The notes under the pieces were generated by a model. The model had not been told where the DNA came from, made no database searches, and saw only the letters and a list, made by a program, of their open reading frames with translations. Of a stretch of 64,000 bases of DNA, positions 1-8,751 are shown piece after piece. The position numbers and the translations under genes were made by a program. Every line of letters begins with the position of its first letter. Within the stretch, counting starts at the first letter, position 1. Origin of the DNA: Aurantimonas coralicida DSM 14790 (GTDB taxonomy: Bacteria; Pseudomonadota; Alphaproteobacteria; Rhizobiales; Rhizobiaceae); NCBI RefSeq assembly GCF_000421645.1, contig NZ_ATXK01000002.1:682001-746000 (forward strand), written 5' to 3'.

Positions 1-158
1 GCTGCGCCAACCGTGAGGACGTCGCCGGCATCGCCGGCAAAGGCGATCAGGCTTTCCAGGCGATGATAGCCGTCAGGGCGCCGCCCGACGACATGCAGGG
101 CGAGATTGACCTTGGCCGGCGCCGTCAGATGCAGCGGCTCCGCCAGCGTGAACGTCAT
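1..158 (-). CDS. ispE: 4-diphosphocytidyl-2-C-methyl-D-erythritol kinase, N-terminal part (runs off the window)
   Basis: This is the first 52 codons of IspE, a GHMP-family kinase of the MEP isoprenoid pathway that phosphorylates the 2-hydroxyl of CDP-methylerythritol. The visible N-terminus carries the family hallmark [20 protein letters not shown], in which the Lys-Val-Asn and the later Asp-Gly-Tyr-His are conserved. The start is the ATG complementary to 156-158, 17 bases after the stop of the TPR gene that precedes it on the same strand. The ATP-binding glycine loop and the C-terminus lie outside the window. The ispE, TPR protein, polyprenyl synthase order is common in Hyphomicrobiales. Confidence 0.88.
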   Translation of the reverse strand, partial: MTFTLAEPLHLTAPAKVNLALHVVGRRPDGYHRLESLIAFAGDAGDVLTVGA

Positions 159-175
159 GTCCGCCGGACTGCCGC

Positions 176-2002
176 TCACTCGACCTTGGTGGCGGGCGCG
201 TCGCCCGTCGGTGCCGGGGCCTCGGCGGCCGCGGCCTTGCGGGTGTCGTCGCCATCCTCGGCTTCGGCCCGCTCGTTGGCCGCGGTCAGGCCGTCCTCGA
301 TCTTGGCGCGGATCGTCGCCTTGACGTCCTCTTCCGGCTCGGGCTGGCCGATCAGCGCGCGCTCCCACTGGAAGCGGGCCTCGCGGTTGCGGCCGACATG
401 CCAGTAGGCGTCGCCGAGATGGTCGTTGATGGTCGGGTCCATCGGCGTGATCAGCACGGCGCGTTCGAGCTGCTCGACGGCCTCGTCGTAGCGTCCGAGG
501 CGGTAATAGGCCCAGCCGAGGGAATCGATGATGTAGCCGTCATTCGGCCGCAACTCGACCGCCTTGCGGATCATGTCGAGGCCTTCCTGGAGGTTCTCGT
601 TCTTGTCGACCCAGGAATAGCCCAGATAGTTCAGCACCTGCGGCTGGTCGGGCGACAGTTCCAGCGCCTTGCGGAAATCCTTCTCCGCCTTGTCCCACTG
701 GTCGGTCCGCTCGAAGGCGATGCCGCGCTGGTAATAGAGGTTCCAGCTGGCTTCGCCGGTCGCCTCGGTCAGTTCGATTGCCGTGTCCAGCGCCTTGGCG
801 GCCGGAGCGTAGTCCTTGTCGGCGGCGAGCACGTCGGCCAGCGCGGTGTGGGCCTTCGGGTCCTCCGGATAGCTGCGCACGGCGCGCTCCAGATGCGCCT
901 TGGCCTCCTCCTTCTGGTCCGAATACCAGAGGTCGAGGCCGATCTGCAGCTCGGCCGTGCGGCGATAGGCGGAGTTCTCCGGGATCTCGCGGTAGAAGGC
1001 GATCGCCTGTTCCAGCCGCTCCGAGCGTTCGGCGATACCGCCGAGCGCGGTGAGCAGCGACGGGTTCCGGGGCGCCAGCGCCCGCGCCATCTGGAAATAC
1101 AGGAGCGCGACCTGCTGGCCGTCGCCGCGATTGATCGCCTGGCCGAGGATGTAGAGCGTTTCGGCCGCGCCCTCCTGCACGCTGGCGACGGCGGGCTCGA
1201 TGGTCTCGCCCTTCTCGATGCGGCCCTTCAGATGCAGCAGCGGGTCGTAGGTCGGCACAAGGTCGAGGCCGGTCTGGAGCGCTGCCAGCGCGGCGTCCGT
1301 CTTGCCGTCGCGCACTTCCAGGCGCGCCAGCGCCTCGGCGGCGCCGAGATAGGCGTCGGGCGAGGTGCGGGCATTGTTCTGGTCGTCGACGACAAGATGC
1401 AGCGCGCGGCGGGCGACGTCGTCGCGCCCGGCGACGACCGCGATCAGGCCCTTCTGATAGGCGTTGAAGACCGCGAACCAGGGCGCGCCCTGCAGATTGT
1501 CGATGCGCAGCAGCGCCTCGTCGACGCGGCCCGCGCCGACATCGGCCCAGGCCATCAGCTCACCCAGCAGCAGCGCGTCGAGGTCGCTGGGATCGACCAC
1601 GTCGAATTCGGCGATCGCGGCGTCGAAGGCGCCCTTCGACAGGGCGTCGACGCCGAGCGCGATCCGCGCGACCTTGCCGGCCTCGGGCACGTCGCGCAGC
1701 TTCGAGGCGATGTCGACGGCGTCCTTGAATCGGCCATCGGCGAGGAAGGCGAACATCGCGTCCTGCTGGAGCAGCTGCGAGGTCGGGTCCATCGACAGGG
1801 CCTGGACGAAGAGATCGCTGGCCGTCGCCATGTCGCCGCCGATCTGGGCGGATTTGGCGGCCAGATAGGCGCCGGACAGGGACTGGGCGGTGATCGGGGC
1901 CGGTTCGCTCGCTGCCGTATCCGCCGCAGCCAGGGCAGGCGCCGCGGTGGCGCCGGCCAGAAGCGTGACGGTGAGAAGTCTCAGAAGCCGCATTCTGTGC
2001 AC
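176..2002 (-). CDS. Secreted tetratricopeptide-repeat protein
   Basis: A protein of about 608 aa with a cleavable signal peptide ([22 protein letters not shown]) followed almost entirely by TPR units. Canonical repeats are clear in the C-terminal half, for example around [22 protein letters not shown]-type helices and the [20 protein letters not shown] repeat. The tail after about residue 560 is acidic and Ala-rich. A GTG start at 2002 is preferred because AGAGGA (complement of 2009-2014) sits six bases upstream of it; the ATG at 1993 is an alternative. TPR proteins are protein-interaction scaffolds, and this one is predicted periplasmic or outer-membrane associated. No specific partner can be named. 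It lies between a polyprenyl synthase and ispE on the same strand. Confidence 0.85.
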   Translation of the reverse strand: MHRMRLLRLLTVTLLAGATAAPALAAADTAASEPAPITAQSLSGAYLAAKSAQIGGDMATASDLFVQALSMDPTSQLLQQDAMFAFLADGRFKDAVDIASKLRDVPEAGKVARIALGVDALSKGAFDAAIAEFDVVDPSDLDALLLGELMAWADVGAGRVDEALLRIDNLQGAPWFAVFNAYQKGLIAVVAGRDDVARRALHLVVDDQNNARTSPDAYLGAAEALARLEVRDGKTDAALAALQTGLDLVPTYDPLLHLKGRIEKGETIEPAVASVQEGAAETLYILGQAINRGDGQQVALLYFQMARALAPRNPSLLTALGGIAERSERLEQAIAFYREIPENSAYRRTAELQIGLDLWYSDQKEEAKAHLERAVRSYPEDPKAHTALADVLAADKDYAPAAKALDTAIELTEATGEASWNLYYQRGIAFERTDQWDKAEKDFRKALELSPDQPQVLNYLGYSWVDKNENLQEGLDMIRKAVELRPNDGYIIDSLGWAYYRLGRYDEAVEQLERAVLITPMDPTINDHLGDAYWHVGRNREARFQWERALIGQPEPEEDVKATIRAKIEDGLTAANERAEAEDGDDTRKAAAAEAPAPTGDAPATKVE

Positions 2003-2199
2003 GTGAAATCCTCTTCCCGGGGCACGCCCGCAGACGATCGAACGCCGCGTTTCGTGGTCGAATGTGATGCCGGTCACCTGTCTGGCCGATTCGCCGAGGT
2101 GAAGCCAAGCCACACGGCAATGCAAGTCCCGCCCGTTCTGGACCCAGAGATTGTCGGGAATGCGACCCGCGGCGGGAGTCTCGCCCCCGCGACGATGGG

Positions 2200-3213
2200 T
2201 CAGCTCACCCGGTCGATGCAGAATTCCACGACGCCCAGCATCGCGTCGCGGCTTGGGCTCTGCGGCAGGCCGCTGGCGGCGGCATAGGCGGCCTCGCCAT
2301 ACTGGCGGGCGCGTTGGACCGTCTCTTCGAGTGCGCCGTGCTGGTGGATCAGCGCGGTGGCGCGGGCCAGCGCGTCGTCGTCGTTGCGACCGCCCTCCAT
2401 CGCCTCGCGCCAGAACGCCTTCTCGGTGTCGTCGCCGGCCTGATAGGCGAGGATGACGGGCAGGGTGATCTTGCCTTCGCGGAAATCGTCGCCGGTGTTC
2501 TTGCCGAGCGCGGCGGCGGTGCCGCCATAGTCGAGGACGTCGTCGACGAGCTGGAAGGCAAGACCGAGGCTGCGGCCATAGTCGCGCATGGCGGTGCGTT
2601 CGGCCTCGCCGGCGCCGGCGATGACCGGGCCGACTTCGGCGGCCGCCGCGAACAGCGCCGCCGTCTTGGCGTCGATCACGGCGAGATAGTCCGCCTCGCT
2701 GGTGGTCATGTGCTTGGCGGCCGACAGCTGCCAGACCTCGCCCTCGGCAATGACCGAGGAGGCGGTGGACAGGATGTCGAGGGCGGTCAGCGAGCCGACC
2801 TCCACCATGGTCTTGAACGCCTGGCCGAGCAGGAAGTCGCCGACCAGCACGCTGGCCTGGTTGCCCCAGATGGTGCGCGCCGTCTTCTTGCCGCGCCGCA
2901 GGTCGCTCTCGTCGACCACGTCGTCGTGCAGCAAGGTCGCCGTGTGCATGAACTCGACGCTGGCGGCGAGCTTCACATGGGCGTCGCCGCGATAATCATG
3001 GGCCAGGGCGGATGCGATGGTCAGCATCGGCCGCAGCCGCTTGCCGCCCGACGAGATCAGATGCTCGGCGATTTCCGGGATCAGCTCGACGTTGGATCCG
3101 GCCATGGCGAGGATCAGGTCGTTGACGCGAGCCATGTCCGGCGCCGTGACCGCGATCATCGGCTCGATCGAGGCGCGGCTGTCGGTCCGCTCGACGGGGC
3201 TGGCCAGGCTCAC
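2200..3213 (-). CDS. ispB: Polyprenyl diphosphate synthase (octa/decaprenyl type)
   Basis: A 337-aa trans-isoprenyl diphosphate synthase that elongates farnesyl diphosphate with IPP to make the ubiquinone side chain. Both Asp-rich metal-binding motifs are present: the first as DDVVDESDLRRG near residue 97 and the second as DDVLD in QLVDDVLDYGG. Length fits the long-chain IspB/DdsA class. A GTG start is chosen because GGAG lies about seven bases upstream on the minus strand. Product chain length (C40 or C50) cannot be read from sequence; many alphaproteobacteria make Q-10. UbiA, which uses this product, is encoded at 17.9 kb. Confidence 0.88.
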   Translation of the reverse strand: MSLASPVERTDSRASIEPMIAVTAPDMARVNDLILAMAGSNVELIPEIAEHLISSGGKRLRPMLTIASALAHDYRGDAHVKLAASVEFMHTATLLHDDVVDESDLRRGKKTARTIWGNQASVLVGDFLLGQAFKTMVEVGSLTALDILSTASSVIAEGEVWQLSAAKHMTTSEADYLAVIDAKTAALFAAAAEVGPVIAGAGEAERTAMRDYGRSLGLAFQLVDDVLDYGGTAAALGKNTGDDFREGKITLPVILAYQAGDDTEKAFWREAMEGGRNDDDALARATALIHQHGALEETVQRARQYGEAAYAAASGLPQSPSRDAMLGVVEFCIDRVS

Positions 3214-3453
3214 AATGCTACTCCGTGGGTTTGCGTCGCTGCGCTCGCACGGGCGAGGCGGCTTGTCGAGGGCACAGATGGCGTCCCGATCGCGGTTATA
3301 AAGGCCGCGCGACGGTGCGTCGCCTGCGGCGCGGCGGCTTCGCGGTTCGAGCGCTTGCTATGGCCGGCGCTCTTCAGGCACTTAAGGGGCGTTGCGGTCG
3401 TCATCGGCCGTCCCGTTCGTCGGCTTCGGTCGTCAAGATTCGCGGAGCCATTC

Positions 3454-3672
3454 ATGCAGGAACTCATGCGGTCCAACGATGCGGTGCTGCTGTCCTTCGT
3501 CGATGCACTGCTGAAGGATGCGGACATTCCGCATTTCCTCGCAGATGTCCATATGAGTATCCTCGATGGATCGATCGGCGTCCTGCCGCGCCGCGTGCTG
3601 GTGGACACCGATCGCATGGATCAGGCCCGCCGCATCCTCAAGGATGCCGACCTCGGTCATGAACTCTCCTGA
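3454..3672 (+). CDS. DUF2007 domain protein
   Basis: A 72-aa cytoplasmic protein made up of one DUF2007 (putative signal-transducing) domain. The fold is recognisable from the opening LMRSNDAVLLSFVDALLKDADIP segment, where a strand and helix precede the DVHMSILDGSIG loop, and from the closing RRVLVDTDRMDQARRIL segment. The ATG has GGAG six bases upstream. Its last codons overlap the start of the methyltransferase gene at 3659, so the two are probably translationally coupled. The biochemical role of DUF2007 is not established. Confidence 0.82.
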   Translation: MQELMRSNDAVLLSFVDALLKDADIPHFLADVHMSILDGSIGVLPRRVLVDTDRMDQARRILKDADLGHELS

Positions 3673-4465
3673 GCCGCAATCACCCGCGTCCTGCGGGGCC
3701 GACATGGCGACCCGCTGCGACCGCTTCTATGGCGGCCGCTTCGCCCTCATGCAGCCGCAGGGCCGCGGCTATCGCTCCGGCCTCGACGCGCTGCTGCTGG
3801 CCGCGACCCTGCCGGCGACGGCGACGGGGCGCCTTGCCGACATCGGCGCGGGGGCCGGCGCCGTCGGGCTGGCGGCGGCCTGCCGCAACGCCTCCGTCGA
3901 GGTCACGCTGGTGGAAAACAGCCCGGTCATGGCCGATCTCGCCCGGCGCGGACTGGAGCTGCCGGCCAATTCCGAACTGGCCGGGCGCCTGCGGCTCGTC
4001 GAGGCCGACATCCTCGCCGGCGGCACGGCGCGCGCGGCGGCGGGGCTCGGTGACGGCGCCTTCGGCCATGTCCTGACCAATCCGCCCTACCATCCGCACG
4101 ACCACCGGATCTCGCCCGATCCGCTGCGCGCCGCGGCGATGAGCGCGGCGGACGGCGATTTCCTCGCCCGCTGGGTGCGCGCCTGTGCCGCGCTGCTCTC
4201 CCATGGCGGCCGCTTTGCCACCATCGTGCGCACCGACGCGCTGCCGACGCTGCTGGCGGCCTGCGACGGGCGGATCGGGGCGCTGCGGCTCCTGGCGATC
4301 CATGCGCGCGCCGACGCGCCGGCGCCGCGACTGCTGGTGCTCGGCCGCAAGGGATCGCGGGCGCCGCTGAGCCTGTTGCCGGCGCGCATCCTGCACCGGC
4401 CGGACGGCACGCTGACCGAGTTCGCGACGGCGGTGGCGGAGGGGACCGCCGATCTCGGCTGCTAG
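3659..4465 (+). CDS. SAM-dependent methyltransferase of the tRNA1(Val) (adenine37-N6) type
   Basis: About 268 aa. The Rossmann SAM-binding loop is visible (LADIGAGAGAVGLAAA), as is the N6-adenine/guanine methyltransferase catalytic motif NPPYHPH. The YfiC/TrmN6 signature RGYRSGLDALLLAA lies near the N-terminus. The expected role is methylation of adenosine next to the anticodon of a tRNA, but the substrate is inferred from family only. The start at 3659 overlaps the DUF2007 stop by 14 bases; an internal ATG at 3704 is an alternative and would remove a poorly conserved leader. Confidence 0.8.
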   Translation: MNSPEPQSPASCGADMATRCDRFYGGRFALMQPQGRGYRSGLDALLLAATLPATATGRLADIGAGAGAVGLAAACRNASVEVTLVENSPVMADLARRGLELPANSELAGRLRLVEADILAGGTARAAAGLGDGAFGHVLTNPPYHPHDHRISPDPLRAAAMSAADGDFLARWVRACAALLSHGGRFATIVRTDALPTLLAACDGRIGALRLLAIHARADAPAPRLLVLGRKGSRAPLSLLPARILHRPDGTLTEFATAVAEGTADLGC

Positions 4466-4553
4466 TAGCGACCGGCGCCGCAGCCTTGCGTTGCGAAGCG
4501 GTGCGGGACGCTTACATGAAGGGCATCCTGTTCTGCGACAAAGGCCCATCCTC

Positions 4554-5429
4554 TTGGCGAACCGTCTGACCAAACTCGTTCCCGCCCGCCTGCGCCCGGA
4601 TCACACGGTCATTCCCGTGGTGCGGCTCAGCGGCATGATCTCCTCGGGCGGCACGGCGCTGCGGCCGTCGCTGTCGCTGGCCTCGGCCGCGCCGCTCCTG
4701 GCCAAGGCCTTCGCCCACAAGAAGGCACCGGCGGTGGCGATCGTCATCAATTCGCCCGGCGGATCGCCCGTCCAGTCGCGGCTGATCTACCAGCGCATCC
4801 GCGATCTCGCCGAGGAGAAGGACAAGCAGGTGCTGGTCTTCGTCGAGGACGTGGCGGCCTCCGGCGGCTACATGATCGCCTGCGCCGGCGACGAGATCAT
4901 CGCCGACCCGTCCTCCATCGTCGGCTCGATCGGCGTCGTCTCCGGCTCCTTCGGCTTCGTCGAGGCGATCGCCAAGCTGGGCATCGAGCGCCGCGTCCAC
5001 ACCGCAGGCAGCAACAAGGCGACCCTCGACCCGTTCCAGCCCGAGCGGCCGGAGGATGTCCAGCATCTGAAGACGCTGCAGCTGGAGGTGCACAAGACCT
5101 TCATCGACCTGGTCAAGGACAGCCGCGGGACGAAGCTCGCCGATCATGACGACCTCTTCACCGGCCTGTTCTGGTCCGGCCTGCGCGGGCTCGAACTCGG
5201 CCTCGTCGACCGGCTGGGCGATCTGCGCGGCACGCTGCGGGCCCGCTTCGGCAAGAAGGTGAAGCTGGAACTGGTGCAGGCCAAGCGCACCCTGTTCGGG
5301 CGTCCGCAGCCTGGCGTGCACGCCGGCATGGCGGCGGGCGACGGGCTGGCCGGGATCGGCGCCGGCTTTGCCCGCGAGGTGATGGGCGTCGCCGAGGAGC
5401 GGGCGCTCTGGGCCCGTTTCGGCCTGTGA
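4554..5429 (+). CDS. S49 family signal-peptide-peptidase-like serine protease
   Basis: A SppA/SohB-type peptidase of about 291 aa. The Ser-Lys dyad is visible: Ser103 in EDVAASGGYMIA and Lys155 in AGSNKATLDPF, numbered from the TTG start. The oxyanion region INSPGGSPVQSR is also intact. One S49 domain is present, so this is the short form. There is no obvious N-terminal transmembrane helix, unlike classical SppA, which suggests a cytoplasmic or peripheral enzyme. TTG at 4554 is preferred over the ATG at 4491 because AAAGG lies nine bases upstream and the longer leader looks non-homologous. Family role: degradation of cleaved signal peptides or membrane protein fragments. Confidence 0.85.
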   Translation: MANRLTKLVPARLRPDHTVIPVVRLSGMISSGGTALRPSLSLASAAPLLAKAFAHKKAPAVAIVINSPGGSPVQSRLIYQRIRDLAEEKDKQVLVFVEDVAASGGYMIACAGDEIIADPSSIVGSIGVVSGSFGFVEAIAKLGIERRVHTAGSNKATLDPFQPERPEDVQHLKTLQLEVHKTFIDLVKDSRGTKLADHDDLFTGLFWSGLRGLELGLVDRLGDLRGTLRARFGKKVKLELVQAKRTLFGRPQPGVHAGMAAGDGLAGIGAGFAREVMGVAEERALWARFGL

Positions 5430-5561
5430 ACAGGCATCGGGCGGTGCGGCCTTACGATCACGGCCGCCTCGCCGCGAATGTGAAGGGCGGGCCGCTGTGA
5501 TCCTGCCGCTTTTGGTTGCCAAGGTCGTGGCCACGGCGCATAATTGTCGGGGAACGGAGCG

Positions 5562-5756
5562 ATGATCGCCTACATGCCGCAGTTACTACTTCTGGGTCTC
5601 GTGGGGGCCGCCGCGCTGTTTGGCTACAAGCAGATGAAGCGCGATGCCGAACGGGTGTCGGAGAACAATCGCCGCTCGGAGGCCGAGAGCCGCACGGGCG
5701 CGCAGGGCACGCTGGTGCGTGGCCCCGACGGCGTCTATCGCATCAAGAAGGACTGA
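5562..5756 (+). CDS. Small single-pass membrane protein of unknown function
   Basis: About 64 aa. One hydrophobic helix (PQLLLLGLVGAAALFGY) is followed by a positively charged stretch and a soluble tail ending GPDGVYRIKKD. Topology is predicted as N-out or N-in anchor with a cytoplasmic tail. An upstream in-frame TTG at 5544 would add six residues. It follows the S49 peptidase by about 130 bases on the same strand. I recognise it only as a conserved hypothetical of the Hyphomicrobiales type. Confidence 0.65.
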   Translation: MIAYMPQLLLLGLVGAAALFGYKQMKRDAERVSENNRRSEAESRTGAQGTLVRGPDGVYRIKKD

Positions 5757-5913
5757 GATCCGCGCCAGCGCGGGTCCTGGCATCGCGTGACGCCGTTCAA
5801 GCGCCGCGCGATGCGCGATGACGCGTCCTTGCCTTTCAGGTCCCGCTTGGTCCGCTGATCCCTTATGAACCGCCGGTTGCGTAGGCGGCTGCCCATTCGC
5901 AGGACGCAGGTGT

Positions 5914-5981
5914 CGGAACTCGGCGCGCTTTGCGGGGATTACCCGGTCATCCCACGAACGCGATGATCCCGGAGTTCCGCC
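5914..5981 (+). promoter_or_regulatory. 5' UTR inverted repeat covering the alcohol dehydrogenase ribosome binding site
   Basis: CGGAACTC at 5914-5921 is the exact reverse complement of GAGTTCCG at 5972-5979. The downstream arm overlaps GGAG (5971-5974), the likely Shine-Dalgarno for the ATG at 5982. A nested pair GGGAT (5935-5939) with ATCCC (5966-5970) could extend the structure. This would hide the RBS when folded; function is inferred. Confidence 0.35.
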
Positions 5982-7151
5982 ATGAAAGCCATTACCTGGC
6001 ACGGCAAGCACGACATGCGCTGCGAGACGGTGCCCGATCCCGAAATCGAGCATGGCCGCGACGCCATCATCAAGATGTCGGCCTGCGCCATCTGCGGCTC
6101 CGACCTGCATTTCTACGACGGCTTCATGCCCGGCATGGAATCCGGCGACATTGTCGGCCATGAATTCATGGGCGAGGTGGTCGAGGTCGGCAAGGACAAC
6201 AAGAAGCTGGCGGTCGGCGACCGGGTCGTCGTGCCCTTCACCATCGTCTGCGGCGAATGCGACCAGTGCCGGCGCGGCAATTTCTCCGTCTGCGAGCGCT
6301 CCAACCGCAATGCCGAGACGGCGGCCAAGATGTTCGGCCACACCACGGCCGGCCTGTTCGGCTATTCGCATCTGACCGGCGGCTATTCCGGCGGCCAGGC
6401 GGAATATGTCCGCGTGCCCTTCGCCGATTTCGGCCCGGTCAAGGTGCCGGAAGGCCTCAGCGACGAGGAAGTCCTGTTCCTCGGCGACATCCTGCCGACC
6501 GGCTGGCAGGGCGCCAAGAACTGCGACATCCAGCCCACCGACACGGTGGCGATCTGGGGCGCCGGCCCGGTCGGCCTCTTCGCCCTGCAGAGCGCCATCA
6601 TCCAGGGCGCCAAGCAGGTGGTGGTGATCGACGAGGTGCCCGAGCGCCTGGCGATCGCCGCGCGGATGGGTGCCATCACCATCAATTTCCAGGAAGAGAG
6701 CACCGTCGAGCGGCTGAACGACCTGACTGAGGGCAAGGGCCCGGAATGCTGCATCGACTGCGTCGGCATGGAGGCCCATTCGGGCTACGAGGCCGAGCAT
6801 CTGTTCGACCGCGCCAAGCAGGCGATCATGGCCGAGACCGATCGCCCGCATGTCCTGCGCGAGATGATCTATGTCTGCCGTCCGGGCGGCACGATCTCGG
6901 TGCCGGGCGTCTATGGCGGCCTCGTCGACAAGATCCCCTTCGGCGCGGCGATGAACAAGTCGCTGAGCTTCAAGATGGGCCAGACCCACGTCAACAAATG
7001 GGCCGACGACCTGCTCGGGCGCATCCAGCAGGGGCAGTTCGACACCACCTCCTTCATCTCCCATCGCGGCACGCTGGAGGATGGTCCGGAGCTCTACAAG
7101 ACCTTCCGCGACAAGACCGACAATTGCACCAAGGTGGTGCTGACGCCGTAA
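5982..7151 (+). CDS. Zinc-dependent alcohol dehydrogenase (formaldehyde-dehydrogenase-like MDR)
   Basis: A 389-aa medium-chain dehydrogenase/reductase. Catalytic zinc ligands are visible as Cys38 (CAICGSD) and His60-Glu61 (GHEFMG). A complete structural-zinc lobe is formed by Cys90, Cys93, Cys96 and Cys104. The NAD-binding loop is GAGPVG. The long insert after the structural lobe, with GGYSGGQAEYVRVPFAD, places it in the FDH-like branch of the family, which includes glutathione-independent formaldehyde and related dehydrogenases. The substrate is unknown. It is monocistronic by appearance, with its own leader (hairpin over the RBS) and a terminator at 7183. Confidence 0.85.
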   Translation: MKAITWHGKHDMRCETVPDPEIEHGRDAIIKMSACAICGSDLHFYDGFMPGMESGDIVGHEFMGEVVEVGKDNKKLAVGDRVVVPFTIVCGECDQCRRGNFSVCERSNRNAETAAKMFGHTTAGLFGYSHLTGGYSGGQAEYVRVPFADFGPVKVPEGLSDEEVLFLGDILPTGWQGAKNCDIQPTDTVAIWGAGPVGLFALQSAIIQGAKQVVVIDEVPERLAIAARMGAITINFQEESTVERLNDLTEGKGPECCIDCVGMEAHSGYEAEHLFDRAKQAIMAETDRPHVLREMIYVCRPGGTISVPGVYGGLVDKIPFGAAMNKSLSFKMGQTHVNKWADDLLGRIQQGQFDTTSFISHRGTLEDGPELYKTFRDKTDNCTKVVLTP

Positions 7152-7182
7152 GGCGCCGGCGCGGATTTCCGAGATCGAAGGC

Positions 7183-7216
7183 GGGGCGGATCTCGATGAT
7201 CCGCCCCGTTGTCATT
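7183..7216 (+). terminator. Rho-independent-like terminator after the alcohol dehydrogenase
   Basis: GGGGCGGATC (7183-7192) and GATCCGCCCC (7198-7207) form a perfect 10-bp stem with a five-base loop, followed by a weakly T-rich GTTGTCATT. The hairpin is strong and the T tract poor. Confidence 0.6.
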
Positions 7217-7353
7217 CAGGCCGCCGGCGACGCCTCGCCACGGCCCCGTCCGGCCCGGCGAAACGCGCCGTGCCTTGACCGCTTCGCGGCGCTCGTGGCA
7301 ACTCGCGGCCAACTCCCGCCTCCTTCGAGGGGCCGCAAGCCGGATTCCGCGAA

Positions 7354-8304
7354 ATGTCTGATCTTCCCCCGCACATGGACCCGCGCCGTTCCTTCCAGGC
7401 GCTGATCCTGACGCTGCACCGCTACTGGGCCGATTACGGCTGCGTCGTGCTGCAGCCCTACGACATGGAGGTCGGGGCCGGCACCTTCCATCCGGCGACG
7501 ACCCTGCGCGCACTCGGCCCCAAGCCCTGGAACGCCGCCTATGTGCAGCCCTCGCGCCGGCCCAAGGACGGCCGCTATGGCGAGAACCCCAACCGGCTGC
7601 AGCATTATTACCAGTATCAGGTGATCCTGAAGCCGAACCCGTCCAATTTGCAGGAGCTCTATCTCGGCTCGCTGCAGGCCATCGGCATCGATACCGAGCT
7701 GCACGACATCCGCTTCGTCGAGGACGACTGGGAGAGCCCGACGCTGGGTGCCTGGGGCCTTGGCTGGGAATGCTGGTGCGACGGCATGGAAGTGTCGCAG
7801 TTCACCTATTTCCAGCAGGTCTGCGGCATCGAATGCGCCCCGGTGGCGGGCGAGCTGACCTACGGCCTCGAGCGCTTGGCCATGTATGTGCAGAATGTCG
7901 ACAACGTCTACGACCTGAACTTCAACGGCCGCGAGGGCGACGAGAAGGTCACCTATGGCGACGTCTTCCTGCAGGCCGAGCAGGAATATTCCCGCTACAA
8001 TTTCGAGATCGCCAACACGGCGGTGCTGTTGAAGCATTTCGAGGACGCCGAGGCCGAATGCCTGGCGGTGCTCGCCGCCGGCGCGCCGGAGGGGGCGAGC
8101 CCGCTGCATCGCTGCGTGCTGCCGGCCTACGACCAGTGCATCAAGGCCTCCCACGTCTTCAACCTGCTCGACGCGCGCGGCGTGATCTCGGTCACCGAGC
8201 GCCAGAGCTACATCCTGCGGGTGCGCACCCTCGCCAAGGCCTGCGGCGAGGCGTTCCTCTTGACCGAAGCGGGCGGAGCGTCCGCGGCGATCGCCGCCGC
8301 CTGA
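7354..8304 (+). CDS. glyQ: Glycyl-tRNA synthetase alpha subunit
   Basis: A 316-aa class II synthetase subunit that, with GlyS, forms the bacterial alpha2beta2 enzyme charging tRNA-Gly. The nearly invariant N-terminal region is obvious: the segment around [17 protein letters not shown], then [19 protein letters not shown] and the motif 2 region containing [17 protein letters not shown]. The length is slightly above the usual 290-310. GlyS is not adjacent but lies 2 kb downstream on the same strand, after a metallopeptidase and a DUF559 gene. Confidence 0.97.
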   Translation: MSDLPPHMDPRRSFQALILTLHRYWADYGCVVLQPYDMEVGAGTFHPATTLRALGPKPWNAAYVQPSRRPKDGRYGENPNRLQHYYQYQVILKPNPSNLQELYLGSLQAIGIDTELHDIRFVEDDWESPTLGAWGLGWECWCDGMEVSQFTYFQQVCGIECAPVAGELTYGLERLAMYVQNVDNVYDLNFNGREGDEKVTYGDVFLQAEQEYSRYNFEIANTAVLLKHFEDAEAECLAVLAAGAPEGASPLHRCVLPAYDQCIKASHVFNLLDARGVISVTERQSYILRVRTLAKACGEAFLLTEAGGASAAIAAA

Positions 8305-8343
8305 TCCTCTTTTCCGAGGTCACGCGTGCTTGGGCCGTATATC

Positions 8344-8463
8344 ATGCGGGAAACCGACGCCGAGGTGCTGAGGAACTGCCTGCGGCTTGCCGCCGGCTCC
8401 AGCGTGATCGAGTTGGTCGAATGGCGCCTCGCCATGGTGTCCCCGGATGAAGGCAGCTCCTGA
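8344..8463 (+). CDS. Possible 39-aa ORF coupled to the next small membrane protein
   Basis: A 39-codon reading frame (MRETDAEVLRNCLRLAAGSS...) starting 39 bases after glyQ. Its stop overlaps the next start as TGATG at 8461-8465, an arrangement typical of translational coupling. No transmembrane segment or known domain is seen, and no clear Shine-Dalgarno precedes it. It may be a real small gene or only a leader frame. Confidence 0.3.
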   Translation: MRETDAEVLRNCLRLAAGSSVIELVEWRLAMVSPDEGSS

Positions 8464-8645
8464 TGAGTGATCTTCTCTACGTCTTTTCCGCTCTGCTGGT
8501 GGGCGCCGGTCTGCTGGCCGTCGCCGCGATGTTCATCGCCGGAACATGGGGCATCTGGCACCAGATGGCGGCCGACCGCCGGGCCCGTCGGCAGGGCGAC
8601 GCGGAGATCCGGCGCATGGGCCGCGAGCTTCGCCTCGGCCATTGA
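8463..8645 (+). CDS. Small single-pass membrane protein
   Basis: A 60-aa protein with an N-terminal hydrophobic helix (LLYVFSALLVGAGLLAVAAMFIAG) followed by a basic, arginine-rich cytoplasmic tail. AAGG lies about nine bases before the ATG, within the preceding 39-codon frame. No family is recognised. It sits between glyQ and the YpfJ-type metallopeptidase. Confidence 0.55.
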   Translation: MSDLLYVFSALLVGAGLLAVAAMFIAGTWGIWHQMAADRRARRQGDAEIRRMGRELRLGH

Positions 8646-8751
8646 GGCTCGGCGCGATCCGGGCCGCGAGACATCATTCTTCCGCCTGACGCTGTAACAT
8701 CGCGCGCCGCGCCTTAAGTGCTCGCCTTCCATCGGACGAGAGGTCGATCGC

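Noticed and set aside
398-2287. Open plus-strand frame of about 629 codons opposite the TPR gene
   Set aside because: Antisense to a signal-peptide-bearing TPR protein; no domain in the translation.
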